A program made the translations under genes and the position numbers. 64,000 bases of DNA from Euclidia mi. Lineage: Eukaryota > Arthropoda > Insecta > Lepidoptera > Erebidae. The stretch covers positions 39,452,475 through 39,516,474 of the forward strand of contig OX123205.2 of NCBI GenBank assembly GCA_944739405.2, in the 5' to 3' direction. The notes under the pieces were generated by a model. The model worked only from the letters and a program-made list of their open reading frames with translations, made no database searches and had not been told where the DNA came from. Shown piece by piece: positions 50,301 to 60,840 of this stretch (position 1 is the first letter of the stretch; the number at the start of each line of letters is the position of its first letter).

Positions 50301-52835
50301 TTATATTCAGCGATGGATGTATTCAATTGTTATGGGGAACCTATATCATAAATACGAAAGTGCCGATATATGTTTGTTATTCAATCGCGATACGGTTACG
50401 TGTGATATAGTCTAAGGTGTGGGCATTGCGTAAATGCAGACATTCTATCCAGGTTGCAAAGTAAAAAGAAAATTCGAAAGGGGATGTAGGGCCGTTCCCA
50501 ATATTTTATTGACTGATGGATTTCGCTACTAGAGCTTACGTCATAGACATTTCTCTAGGAGGCAAATACATCGATCGGATAAAATATTGCGGACGGCCAT
50601 TAGACGAATACTTATTATGTTCTAAATTATATGTATATGTATTGTCTTTGCAAACATTAAATGAATGGGTTGAAAGAACAGACCTGAAACAGCAATTAAC
50701 GGATCTTACAAACCTGCAGCTGTTGATCAGTTTGGGATCAGCAGCTTGATCAAGCTCACAACGGTCAAAATCGCCACTTCAATCGGTTCGGCGGTCGCTT
50801 AAACCACTCTGCAGGCTATTAGGTCCAATCAAAATGTTACTGATAAGTTTCAGCTAAATTACTGTCATATAACATCATGTAGAATACTTGCATCTTGGCA
50901 ATCTCGACTTTATCCGATTGATAATTTTGAATTGTATCGGTGTTGTAAACAACCAAAATGCAAAAATATGTAAGTAGTCTTTATATCCAGAAGTACCCAT
51001 AATATCGTTGAAGTATTGAAATAATTACACACGAAATGCCTACGAGGTATTTTCCCATAATAAAGTGGAACAATAATCGGAAGGCACGCGTTCCACTTAA
51101 TGTACATGAATGGTTCCTTGATAACCGTACACATTCTGACCGTAGTGTTGTTGACAAATTCTTTGCAACTACTTGCATTTATTCCTTGTGAATTAGCCTG
51201 TAAACATTTTAAATTTATAACTAGATTTCTGCTAGCGAATTTGCATGCGGATCAAAGGTAATTTAAAATTGATATAAAGTAACCTGCTGGCATATATCAC
51301 AGAGTCAAATATAAAAACAATCAAAATTTTATGCCCTAACTTTATTACGCCGTGTATGTTCGTTCAAAATGAACAGAGCGTATAATCGAGTATTGGGTAT
51401 ATTTTGAATTGTCAAAGTTTATTTTTACCGGTAACATATTTCTAGCCTAGTATCCTGTGTTGGTCTTCTCGCTTTAGCTTGATTCGTTGGTTATTCTTCC
51501 GATAAAAATGTTGCCTCTGCTTTCTAGAATTTATTTTTGGGTGCATGTCCTATCTTTGTCAATATACTTCTGCTTACCTCTCTACGTCTATACAACCGTG
51601 AATGTACGTAAAAAACTTAGTTGGCTATATTCCCCTCTGTACCCCACGATCCATTCACTCAAATAGCCCGTTATCTCAATATTCTAGTGTACTCATACAA
51701 GGTCGGAGCGCCGGTTAAAAACAGATGTGTCTGTTTTGTATTCTTGTTGCTCGCTCGCCTACCGCTAAAGATAATGTGGCCAGGTGCCTTTGAAGTGTCT
51801 ACGTTATGGATGGGTGATCGTCAAAATTGTTACAAGTATTTTCCTTTTTGTTGTTTTTGTAGAACAATTGACGTGGGACTATTCTTGTTATGAGATAAAA
51901 AGTCGCCCATTCATAATTATTTCTAGCTTTAGACCGCGAAATTTCGTGCGAAAATTACGTATGTTCTTACGAAACGTAAACTTTCGATGGATTATAAATT
52001 GATATCAATATAATAAAAGATGAAAGCAATATCATCGAACCATCCAGATAAATTATACAATTGATTGTATGTTCTGTTTATATTGAGTTGTTATGTGTAT
52101 AAAAACATTGTCTTTAAAGAACAAGGGATCTTGAACGTAATATATAAACAATCGCTGTCTGTGACACTAAAGAGACAAACAAATTATATATTCGTATGCG
52201 AAAGAAAATCTTATAATATAATACAGAATCAAAAATTAAAGAACCCAATTTTGTATGTACCTAACTTAAAATCGATGGGTACTCATTTTGCCATAGTTAC
52301 TTCCAGTACTTCAAGACCTTTCAAATTTTAATTTTCGCAGCTAAGTAAATGTCCGTCTGAAAGGTCGTCTCAATTTTGATGTTAAAATTCATCAAACTTG
52401 GCACAGTTTTGACGTGAAAATGGAACGTATTTACAATAGCAAATACACACATCACGCTATATTGGGAGCCGAGGACAAAAAGAAAACTATGTTAAGCAGT
52501 CCGTAAGCAAAACCACAGGGCATAGCCAGCTGTACATAAAACATCTCAAATCTCACAGATTACTTTTTAAACATCTTAAAATGATTATGCAACTTGAATT
52601 AGACGAAAGCCTATCATCTCGACGGTTTGACTTAATGACCACAATTTACTCCGTCTTCACGAAAGCGTAACTATACCGTAGACATTTTAACATTAACTTG
52701 GATTTTTTTTATTACTGTAGATAGGTAATGTTCTGAACTATGGTATAAGGTGCCGACTAGGTACATTTTTGGTTCGGTTCTAGGTCGATTAAAATGGGTT
52801 ACCTGGTTGGCCTACCTATGTATTCTTAATGATAA
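47331..52835. other. 5.5 kb with almost no recognisable features
   Basis: AT-rich and depleted of the families that crowd the rest of the window. A possible worn SINE-like patch is at 48125-48270 (GGAGTAACCGATAAGGCG, CCACTCCCCATCAGGTAG). Frames at 49115, 50516, 51621 and 52065 are short, low in information and not called. Confidence 0.4.
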
Positions 52836-52839
52836 TAGC

Positions 52840-52990
52840 TAAAGAATTTGTTTGTTTGGTTGAATTCGCTAATCTCAAGAAGTAATGTTCCGATTTGGAT
52901 AACTATTTTTGTGTGTTGGATAGTACATTTGTCGAGCAATGCTATTAGATAATATGTAACGCTATGTGCTACGGCTATGAGACATAAAAC
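52840..52990 (+). mobile_element. HelB Helitron, decayed
   Basis: AGAATTTGTTTGTTTGGTTG, CGCTAATCTCAAGAAG, GATAGTACATTTGTCGAGCA and CTATGTGCTACGGCTATGAG follow HelB order. Both ends are lost. Confidence 0.6.
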
Positions 52991-53569
52991 AGGACACACA
53001 CAGGCATGATGTAAAACATGGCTAACAAACTTTGATTTTCGTACACCTCTGCCAACCTCTTTTTACCTATAAAAACATGACATGATGTTCTTATATCATT
53101 ACTATTTAAATTACAATGTTATCACGCAATTTGAGCAGCGTAATAAGATTTTATAATTTATGTGCGCATTTTATAAAGAGTTGTGAAGAAATTCGTGTAT
53201 ATTTTATATGTACTTGTAAACATAGAAATTTAAGCGTTTCTTGGATTTCATATTTGTAATTGAGACTTGCCAATGGTTCCTGAAATTTCCGCAAATATAC
53301 GCTGTGGAAGTGTTTTGATAACGTAGATTATTAGAAAAGCGGAAACATCAATATATTTAGCGAATTTTGGAAGACAATTTATTGGGATCTTTGCTAATAT
53401 TTGCTTGGCATAGACTCGATCTCAAGACTACTTTAACACAGAGAATATCAATCCATATTTCAAACAAAGGAAGCCCATGTTTTCACTCCATTTCTCAAAA
53501 CTATTTTTAAATAGCTAGATTCCTCTTAGAATTTGTTAAAGATTGTCATTTAGATAATATTAAGCTCAG

Positions 53570-53713
53570 TACTCACAAACAGTTTTACTCGATCGAGTCA
53601 GAAAATAAAAAAAATCAGTGTATTTGATGTCATCGAAGTGTGAGTTTTGCAGTCCACACGTTGATTTTTACTCGTTTTCGTGTAAACCTATCGAGTAAAA
53701 CCGTGTGTCTGTA
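53570..53713. mobile_element. MITE-2, copy 2
   Basis: TACTCACAAACAGTTTTACT at the left and, read inward from the right, TACAGACACACGGTTTTACT. The interior GAGTTTTGCAGTCCACACG matches copy 1. It is 14 bp shorter because of a small central deletion. Confidence 0.7.
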
Positions 53714-53744
53714 CTAACCATTAGACAGTTATCGGTATAATAAT

Positions 53745-53955
53745 AGGTACCTATATAAAATTCTTGTGTTATCTACTAACTGCCTGACAGACAATGCCCA
53801 GCTTAAACTAAAGGCCGCAAGAAGTTGACATTTGGCATGTATGTTACATGGAGACCGTAGGGGTACACCAAAAAGTGATTTCCCGAAGTATGTAATCTAG
53901 AAGAAACGGTAAAATTTAAATAAACTGGGCGGTCGTAACTGCGGGGGAATTCTAT
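53745..53955 (+). mobile_element. HelA Helitron, decayed
   Basis: ATATAAAATTCTTGTGTTAT, GCCTGACAGACAATGCCC, TTTGGCATGTATGTTACATG, AGACCGTAGGGGTACACC. The end reads GCGGTCGTAACTGCGGGGG..CTATAG in place of CTCTAG. Confidence 0.6.
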
Positions 53956-54091
53956 AGTTACATAGACCTACGCCTGTTTCCTGGAGGGGTAGGCAGAGAG
54001 ACTACGGAACGCCATTTGCAACGATCCTGACGTATCTCTCTTGCTTCATTCACTTCCATAAGATTTCCCATGCATGCTCTTCTGTTCATAT
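53956..54091 (-). repeat. RTE-like LINE 3' tail, third coding-end copy
   Basis: The minus strand contains AGAAGAGCATGCATGGGAAA, GAAGCAAGAGAGATACGTCA, GCAAATGGCGTTCCGTAGTC and CTACCCCTCCAGGAAACAGG, matching 4760-4895. The 5' truncation is inside the C-terminal coding part. Confidence 0.75.
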
Positions 54092-54458
54092 ACTTAGTTA
54101 TAATTGTTTAACTAAGATCTCCATGTGTGACAAGTGTCCTTGCTTATAAACCAGTAATCAGTATTCAAGATGTCCTCAACCGTTGATAGTTCGTTTTGGC
54201 GCGTGTTCTCAGTAACGGCTGCGCTGGAAATGAGCATTCTGTCACGTTCCGACAAGCTATAATAGCGGACGACATGATTTCTCAACGTTTTAGTATCGTT
54301 TGGTTATGTTTACGTTACTGGTCTGGTACTTAACTGACGGTAAAAATCTGTTAGGGTTTCAGTAGACTTTTATATTTTTTACATAATTCCAAGGCCACCA
54401 CGTAATTGTTGTTTTTCTTTTCTGTCGAATTCAAGTTTATATAGGTAGTCTTTGTTTA

Positions 54459-54665
54459 TCATAATATATAAAATCCTTGCGTTACTGACTGACTGACAGA
54501 CACGCTACAGCCGAAACTATTGGGCGCAGGAAGCTGAAATTTGGCATGTATGTTCCTTGGGGACCGTAGGGATGCACTAAGAAGGGATTTCCCGAAATTC
54601 CCACGGGATCGGCCAAAACGTGTAAATTTAAAAAAAATGCAGGCGTAGCTGCTGGCGTCCTCTAG
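54459..54665 (+). mobile_element. HelA Helitron, full length
   Basis: TCATAATATATAAAATCC to GCTGGCGTCCTCTAG before T. Landmarks are intact. It lies 305 bp from another full copy in the same orientation. Confidence 0.85.
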
Positions 54666-54969
54666 TTTTGGTATAAAGGTACGTCGTCAAAATGTGCGAA
54701 AATCTTTACTGTTTCGAGAAATTGAACGACTATTTTTGTAAGAGAATTCCGTTTTTTGTAAGGGAAGAAGTGTTTTGTAAGAGATATCGCGGAGTATTTA
54801 CAAAAAAAATATTAAAACAACCTTAAATTAGATTTTATTATCTTTTATTAAATTTATTAAGTATGTCACAATATAATCTGTCGCGACACTTAAGTACCAA
54901 GTGATATGTAGTAATATGAACGTGAGAACAGATATGTAGTTGCGCGTTTCATTATTCTTTGGTACACAA

Positions 54970-55172
54970 TCTTAATATATAAAATCCTTGCGTTACTGAC
55001 TGACAGACACGCTACAGCCGAAACTATTGGGCGCAGGAAGCTGAAATTTGGCATGCATGTTCCTTGGGGGCCGTAGGGGTGCATTAAAAAGGGATTTACC
55101 AAAATTCCTACGGGATCGGCCAAAACGGGTAAATTTAAAAAAATTGCAGGCGTAGCTGCTGGCGTCCTCTAG
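54970..55172 (+). mobile_element. HelA Helitron, full length
   Basis: TCTTAATATATAAAATCC to GCTGGCGTCCTCTAG before T. One ACTG unit fewer at the 5' end than the neighbour (CTGACTGACAGAC). Confidence 0.85.
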
Positions 55173-55265
55173 TGTTTTATAAACATAAAGTTATTCCGAG
55201 ATAGTTCGTTAATAAAGTTACTGCAGTATCGGTTAGTTACCGAATTATAGTCTTATATTTAAGTA

Positions 55266-55345
55266 ACTTAAACTGTATATATAAAATTATTGCGTTACTG
55301 ACAGACAGACTACGGACAGTCAAAACTATTGCGGCCAAACTGAGC
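55266..55345 (+). mobile_element. HelA 5' fragment
   Basis: TATATATAAAATTATTGCGT, TACTGACAGACAGACTACGG, CAAAACTATTGCGGCC. Only the first 70 bp of the family is present. Confidence 0.5.
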
Positions 55346-56070
55346 AAATATACGCCCCTCCCTACATGTTATTTTTATTAATACACAGATATATTATGTA
55401 TAAAATTATATTCTTCAAATGCCCATTTCAGCGACATTATCTAATCATACAGAATACCAGTTATGTGTTCATCAACATCAATGCTATATTTAGTAGCAGT
55501 TTAAATATTTCCTTCTTTGATCTCGCATATGCTATATATCATAACGTTATTGCTAGTAGCACGTTATTTTAATATAGCTATTAGACAGATTAGTTGTTCG
55601 CGTAGCCGGTAATGGCTTACGTTAAAATGGGTTTAACTCTTAATTAGTGGAGCAAATGACTGCGGTTTGAAAGAATTCTAGTAAATAATGTATACGGTTT
55701 TTAGCGCACTGGATTTAAGTCGTGTCTTTCCGACTGATAATTATTTTAGTAATATTTATGCAACGAGTCCATGTCGTGTAATTGTACATAAATATTTATT
55801 ACTATGTACATGTCGCGAAATATTATAAGTGATGATTCTATGTAAGACTGTAGGTTCGATTGTAAAGTAGACTTAAAAAGTCACATAATGTTCGGTAACC
55901 GCAACGGCTCTGCTCCAACCCAGCAAAGGCGCTGTCATTTAAATTTGACCAATAAATAGTGTATAGGTACTAAAATATATTTCATATCGTTAGTAAAAAC
56001 AAACCTACGAAGGCTTTTCAGCTCATTTACCGCTACTGAACACGAGAGTTATTTGATGCTTCGGTACCAG
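55346..56070. other. No recognisable gene
   Basis: AT-rich with no matched repeat. Confidence 0.4.
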
Positions 56071-56152
56071 CACAGTTGCCCTTTAGATGTCTAGATTTTA
56101 AGTTAAGGACTATTCCTTAACTTAAAATCTAGACATCTAAAGGGCAACTGTG
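56071..56152. repeat. Perfect 39-bp inverted repeat with 4-base loop
   Basis: CACAGTTGCCCTTTAGATGT.. (56071-56109) is exactly complementary to 56114-56152, with the loop CTAT. It is the longest perfect stem in the window apart from the 0.8-kb arms. No coding frame or transposon ends are recognised. Confidence 0.92.
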
Positions 56153-56449
56153 TAATACTGTGTAATCGTATCTATATACGATTAGTAGAAATCTGTCGTG
56201 AACTGTAAAGTGCCTCATAGTGACTATTATCCAAGTTTTAAAACATGACATAATACATCAAATGAAGTCTACATAGGAAGTTTTAAAGAAACTGACTCAG
56301 TAAGTGCTAATTGTGGTCAAGCTTGCGTTTATACACGGTATTAATATTTGCATTTAATATTTACACTTTCCTTAAGTGGTTATCATGATTAACTAAAGAA
56401 GATATACCTACTGTAATATTTACTTACTGGATTTGTTATCGAGCCATAT

Positions 56450-56668
56450 CACTGCACGGTTGGCGTAGTGTTTTAAGCCGCCGCCTCGCCGCTTGTCACT
56501 GCGTCGAGTGTTGTGGGTTCGATTCCCACACGAGACAACACTTTGTGTGATTCATAAATTGTTGTTTCGAGTCTGGGTGTTCATTGTGTCCGTTAGTTGT
56601 ATGTTTGTAAAGTTTCCCGCGACACAGGATTTAGTGCTAATGCGGGAATTGTCATTTTAAAGAAAAAT
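56450..56668 (+). repeat. SINE-F, full length
   Basis: Head CTGCACGGTTGGCGTAGTG, B box GGTTCGATTCC, end CCCGCGACACAGGATTTAG and an A-rich tail. Confidence 0.88.
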
Positions 56669-56803
56669 ATATATATTGCATTGGAATGCCGGGTGTAACG
56701 GGTTAGATTCCCTATTACGACAAAATGATCCAAAAGTTGTTGGTGTGAGTTTTGTACGATTTTCGCCAATAGGCAGTATGATTCCTTAAAAAAAGAAAAA
56801 AAG

Positions 56804-57173
56804 GCAGCGATAGCCGAGTGGATATACCAACAGACTGCCATGCAGAGGGTATCAGGTTCAAATCCACGGTGCGCACCAATGACTTTTCGGGGTTATGTGC
56901 GTATTGAATTGTTAATTATGGCTTGTCCCGTGCCTCGGAGAGCACGTTAAGCCGTCGGTCCCGGTTGTCATGAAGATCTTTGACAGTCGTTACAGGGCGT
57001 CAGTACCTTCTAAATAAACTGACAATAGTCTAAACCATGGAATGTCGCTATCCCTTCGGGTTGCGGAGGTCAGACAGGCAGTCGCTCTGAGGAAAAAGCT
57101 AATATTCAGCTAAATCCGGTTAGACTAGTAAGCCACCTCAGATTGAAACTGGGATAACGCTAAGAGGATGATG
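56804..57173 (+). repeat. SINE-B, full length
   Basis: GCAGCGATAGCCGAGTGG, GGTTCAAATCC (B box with one change), GTGCCTCGGAGAGCACG, CTATCCCTTCGGGTTGCGG, AACGCTAAGAGGATGATGAT. It closely matches 20804-21175 over the full length. Confidence 0.88.
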
Positions 57174-57501
57174 ATAAAATACACTACTTAAAACTGACAT
57201 TTGGTTTCGTAACGGTAGAACTTTATACATACAGATTTCCCAAAAAAGGGGTACAAAGTTTACTTCACATTATCTTATTAAACTAATTTCACACAGATGC
57301 AGTCAATAACTCATTTAGAACGCACTTAGCTCTGATGATGCGATTATCGGACCGTCTAATTTAATACCGATCAAAACAAACTATAATTTTCCGTTACTAT
57401 ACCTTGGAACAGATCCAAGTTTTAATATTCAAAGGCTAGTTTTTTTCCAAGTGTAGATAGTCTATTGGCCCGCGAACCCAACATATGCCTGTATAAATAA
57501 A

Positions 57502-57704
57502 TCTTTACTTAATATTATAAAGCTGAAGAGTTTGTTTGTTTGAACGGGCTAATCTCAGGAACTGCTAGTCCGATTTGAAAAATCCTTTCAGTGTTAGATA
57601 GCCTATTTATCGAGGAAGGCTATAGGTTATATAACATCACGCTATGGGCTCAGGAGCGGCGCAGTAGCCTTAAATAACACGGATGTAACCGTGGGCTCAT
57701 CTAG
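57502..57704 (+). mobile_element. HelB Helitron, full length
   Basis: TCTTTACTTAATATTATAAA to GTGGGCTCATCTAG before T, with TAATCTCAGGAACTGC and GAGGAAGGCTATAGGTTATA inside. Confidence 0.85.
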
Positions 57705-58714
57705 TAGAGAAAAATATTTACGTGCATAGCTAGAGGCGAATCTTACGTTTCATCTAAGCCAATTTGCGCTTTACCAAAAATGGTTTTGGCGTTTGGCAGC
57801 TTGCGAATAACCCTGCTGTTATAAGCGTGTCATTTTTTTCATCTCTTGTTGATATAATAAATGGCCGTAATTTTAGTTAATAAAAGTTCGCCAACGTAAT
57901 AGTTTATAAATATTTATGTTTTTATTTTCATACCCTACAGGTGGTCTTAATGACATTGGCGTTATTTTCTATGCACCCTAGTGTAGTGCAAAGACAATAT
58001 AATAAATATATATCCAACGCTAGCTTCTGCCAGCGACCCTGCCCGCATGTCCATGTGCTATTCCCATGTATAGGCTTTGTTACTGCAAAGTTCCATTACA
58101 ATGAGTTCAGTATTTTCTCCGTGAAAGAGTAACAAACATTTATCCTCACTTTCGCGTTTACAATAATAGCTGGACTTTCTAAATATAGCCGTAGCCCTCA
58201 AGTTTAAAATGAAAGTATTCAAAGCGGACGTCCGTTTAAATACAAATTTGTCACCAGCCCACCCTTTGCGGGCGGGGTGGACGAAATTAACTGGCGGATA
58301 TGCACTCCGACAGACGGTGTAGTTATCTACCCCTCTCCCTCCTTCTTTACCTCCCCCTCTCGCTGTAGGGTTAGTCACTGTGAATATTGCCTGTGGTAAT
58401 GGTTCGTTTATTTTAGGGCTCGGTTTTAAGGGCTGTTTTTTGAATTTTGTCTGTTTTTAATGTGCTCAACGAATTTTATAAAAATATCTGCTGCTAATTG
58501 AAGATCATTTTGCTATTGAAGGTATCTAGAAATGAGATTAAATGTAGACCCAAAACTCCATATAAAAAATCATTTTCCTACTATCGATACTTACTTCTTT
58601 TCAGCATCAAACATATTATCATAATAAAAACTCCCTTTAACTTTTCAAGAATACGTATATAGAAATCGTCTAAAACCTAGATCCAATACTTCATTTAAAA
58701 ATACTTTTCTCCCA
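57705..58714. other. Unassigned; GC-rich block at 58225-58375
   Basis: Mostly AT-rich, but 58225-58375 contains AGCGGACGTCCG, GCGGGCGGGGTGGACG, AACTGGCGGATATGC and a C/T-rich run. There is no frame or repeat match. It could be regulatory or an unrecognised repeat. Confidence 0.35.
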
Positions 58715-58718
58715 TCAG

Positions 58719-58940
58719 CACCAATTGTCACCAGTAGACATTACCGTCCCAACATCTGTGACAAACGCAGCATCCGTCCCAGACGTCTCAGATATTTCCG
58801 TGGCGAGAGCCCTTCTTGCTAAATATAGCTGTACTGGCGCCGAGGGCTTAACATTCCATGTTTGGTTAATTATACCACGGTAAATGTAGGGGTGGACAGA
58901 AAGGATGAAATGGGTGAAATACTGAGTTCTGCTAGTTGTG
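58719..58940. other. Candidate exon or exon-like relic, strand uncertain
   Basis: Plus strand: CTTTTCTCCCATCAG at 58704-58718 looks like a splice acceptor. The frame after it reads HQLSPVDITVPTSVTNAASV, PDVSDISVARALLAKYSCTG, AEGLTFHVWLIIP, up to CACGGTAAATG, a possible donor. Minus strand: TTCTATTCACTGTTGCATCAG is also an acceptor-like end, followed by an open frame GTQDTTSRTQYFTHFILSVH.. to ..TDVGTVMSTGDNWC and stop. The patch is more GC-rich than its surroundings. I recognise neither peptide. Both readings could be by chance. Confidence 0.25.
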
Positions 58941-58974
58941 TCTTGCGTACCTGATGCAACAGTGAATAGAAATG

Positions 58975-59150
58975 CAGTTACAACCGCGCTATTGAGGGCC
59001 ACTGCCCCGCGCTCGTAGATCATAGCGTGATGTTAAAGCCAATAAAATCGATAAATGAACACATAAATAATTATCCAAATCGGACCAGTAGTTCCTGAGA
59101 TTAGCGCGTTCAACGAAATAAACAAACTCTTCAGCTTTATTATATTAAAA
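58975..59150 (-). mobile_element. HelB Helitron, decayed
   Basis: AACCGCGCTATTGAGGGC, CATAGCGTGATGTTAAAGCC, CCAGTAGTTCCTGAGATTAG, CGCGTTCAACGAAAT and ACTCTTCAGCTTTATTATAT in reverse order. The CTAG end is not preserved. Confidence 0.7.
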
Positions 59151-59335
59151 TAGATTCGGCGAACCACTCTAAAACAATACATAGCGTAAACCACTGGGAG
59201 CACTAAGCTGGAATTTGGCACGTAGCGTATGTTCCTTGAAGAGTGTAGAAGGTGAGCACTAAGAGAGGACTTTTGGTTACTCCCAATCTAAGGGAGTAAA
59301 TTAGTCTCACGCGTGCGGAGTCGTCGAAGTCTAGT
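59151..59335 (+). mobile_element. HelA-related Helitron, decayed
   Basis: CACTGGGAGCACTAAGCTGG, AATTTGGCACGTAGCGTATG, AGCACTAAGAGAGGACTTTT and an end GAAGTCTAG before T. It is head-to-head with the HelB copy on its left. Confidence 0.5.
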
Positions 59336-59878
59336 ATTTTTATAAAATTTAATAGAATAGTTTCTTTTTAAACATCTGAAAAGGTAGACTTATTTGCAAA
59401 ATATGATGAGTCTTAGAGATGGAAACTTCCCAGACGTATGTAACAAATAAAAAAACCCTTTCCTCCTTCATGAATCATCACTTTAGATCAGTAAGTTTAT
59501 GTAACCATCATTCTACAGAGAGGTTCACGTAAAAAAATATTCATTCAACAATTTCGTTCATTCATTGAATACCAGAGGTGTATCTACTGACGCACTGTTT
59601 TTGTATCAGACGGGATCACGGAAAACATTTCAGTTGAAGCTTACGTTATTCACCTCAATGTAAACTCCGTGTGCGAAGATACTTTCAAGAAGCGATCTTT
59701 GGATCGCGTTGCGTGATAAAAAGTTGTTGGCTATTGCACGAGGATTAGCCGAATGTCCTAGGGCCTCAAATGGTCAAAAGATCCAAAAGGTTTTTACCGT
59801 TGAAAAGTGCGATTCCTGGGGCAGGCTTAGATGTAATTCATGTGGGCGAAATCTAGTACTTATATATTTTTAAACACA

Positions 59879-60091
59879 TCTTATACTAATATAATACCTA
59901 AAGCTGAAGAGTTTGTTTTTTTGGTTGAACGCGCTAATCTCAAGAACTACTGGTCCGATTTTAAAATTTTTATTTTTAAATGTTAGATAGCTCATTTATC
60001 GAGGAAGGCTATAGGCTATATAACATCGCGCTATGAGCGACGGGAGAGGAGCAGTAGCCTTATACGCGGTGTAACCGCGGGCATCCTCTAG
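59879..60091 (+). mobile_element. HelB Helitron, full length
   Basis: TCTTATACTAATATAATACC to GCGGGCATCCTCTAG before T. GCGCTAATCTCAAGAACTAC, ATAGGCTATATAACATCGCG and GTGTAACCGCGGG are present. Confidence 0.85.
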
Positions 60092-60488
60092 TCATTAATA
60101 TGGATAAATTAAGTAAACCCAAACTCAACAAGCAATTTGTCCGGGATGGGAACCGAACCCTCCGAACGACCTCCAGCTCAGAAGTCAGGGTCACTAATCA
60201 ACAATATTCCATCATGACAGCTGGTAATTTAAAACACTTTATTACATAAAATTCCACGCCAAGCAAAGATTATTACGAACTGTACGATTTGTCATTGAAA
60301 ACCCTCTCTCTTATGAATGATACATACAAATGTGTGTGACATCATAATTGGTGTATGACTTCATCTGAAGTGGTGGCGATGTGTTCCGACGTAGACTTTG
60401 TTACTTAGGCTTAAGCACCTGTCTAATAAGTGAAGAAAATGCAGGTTTTAAGGAAAACTAAGAAATTTTGAGATATTCGGACATCAGT

Positions 60489-60607
60489 AGTGCCCGGTAG
60501 CGGCAATAGGCTCGCCCCCTGTTACGCGGGACTTAAAATTCATGGCGAAATGTGGGTGTAATATTTACCCCTCTGCCTACCCCTTCGAGGATCCAGGCGT
60601 GAGTCTC
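60489..60607 (+). repeat. SINE-A 3' half
   Basis: AGTGCCCGGTAGCGGCAATA, GGCTCGCCCCCTGTTACG, CATGGCGAAATGTGGGTG, CTACCCCTTCGAGGATCCAG, GGCGTGAGTCTC. The head and first third are absent. Confidence 0.8.
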
Positions 60608-60840
60608 TGACATCAGTTCCGTATATAAACTATTGCACTGCTGAGCCCAGGTTCTTGTTACTATGACAAGGGTTAAGCAGCTGTAGTCCACGGCCCTGGC
60701 CATGTGTGGGTTGGGAGACGTTCACGTCTGACAGAACATTATGTAGTGCCCTCAGACATACGAGTTTCCTCATGTTTTCTTTCACCATTAAGCAAGCGAT
60801 TAACACTTTCTTGGATTCTCCACTAGGCTATTACTGCTAT
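60608..60840 (-). repeat. SINE-C, nearly full length, decayed
   Basis: The left edge ATCAGTTCCGTATATAAAC, then TTACTATGACAAGGGTTAAG, CACGGCCCTGGCCATGTGTG, GACAGAACATTATG, ATTAAGCAAGCGATTAAC and, at the right, TCCACTAGGCTATTACTGCT (the head). It lost most of the segment around the B box. Confidence 0.65.

Noticed and set aside
50516..50749. 77-residue plus-strand frame
   Set aside because: Ordinary length for chance in this composition, with no motif, start context or splice support.
858..57173. tRNA genes at the many A-box/B-box pairs
   Set aside because: The boxes sit in dispersed multi-copy SINE heads with decayed cloverleaf pairing. No copy folds as a clean tRNA with a proper acceptor stem.
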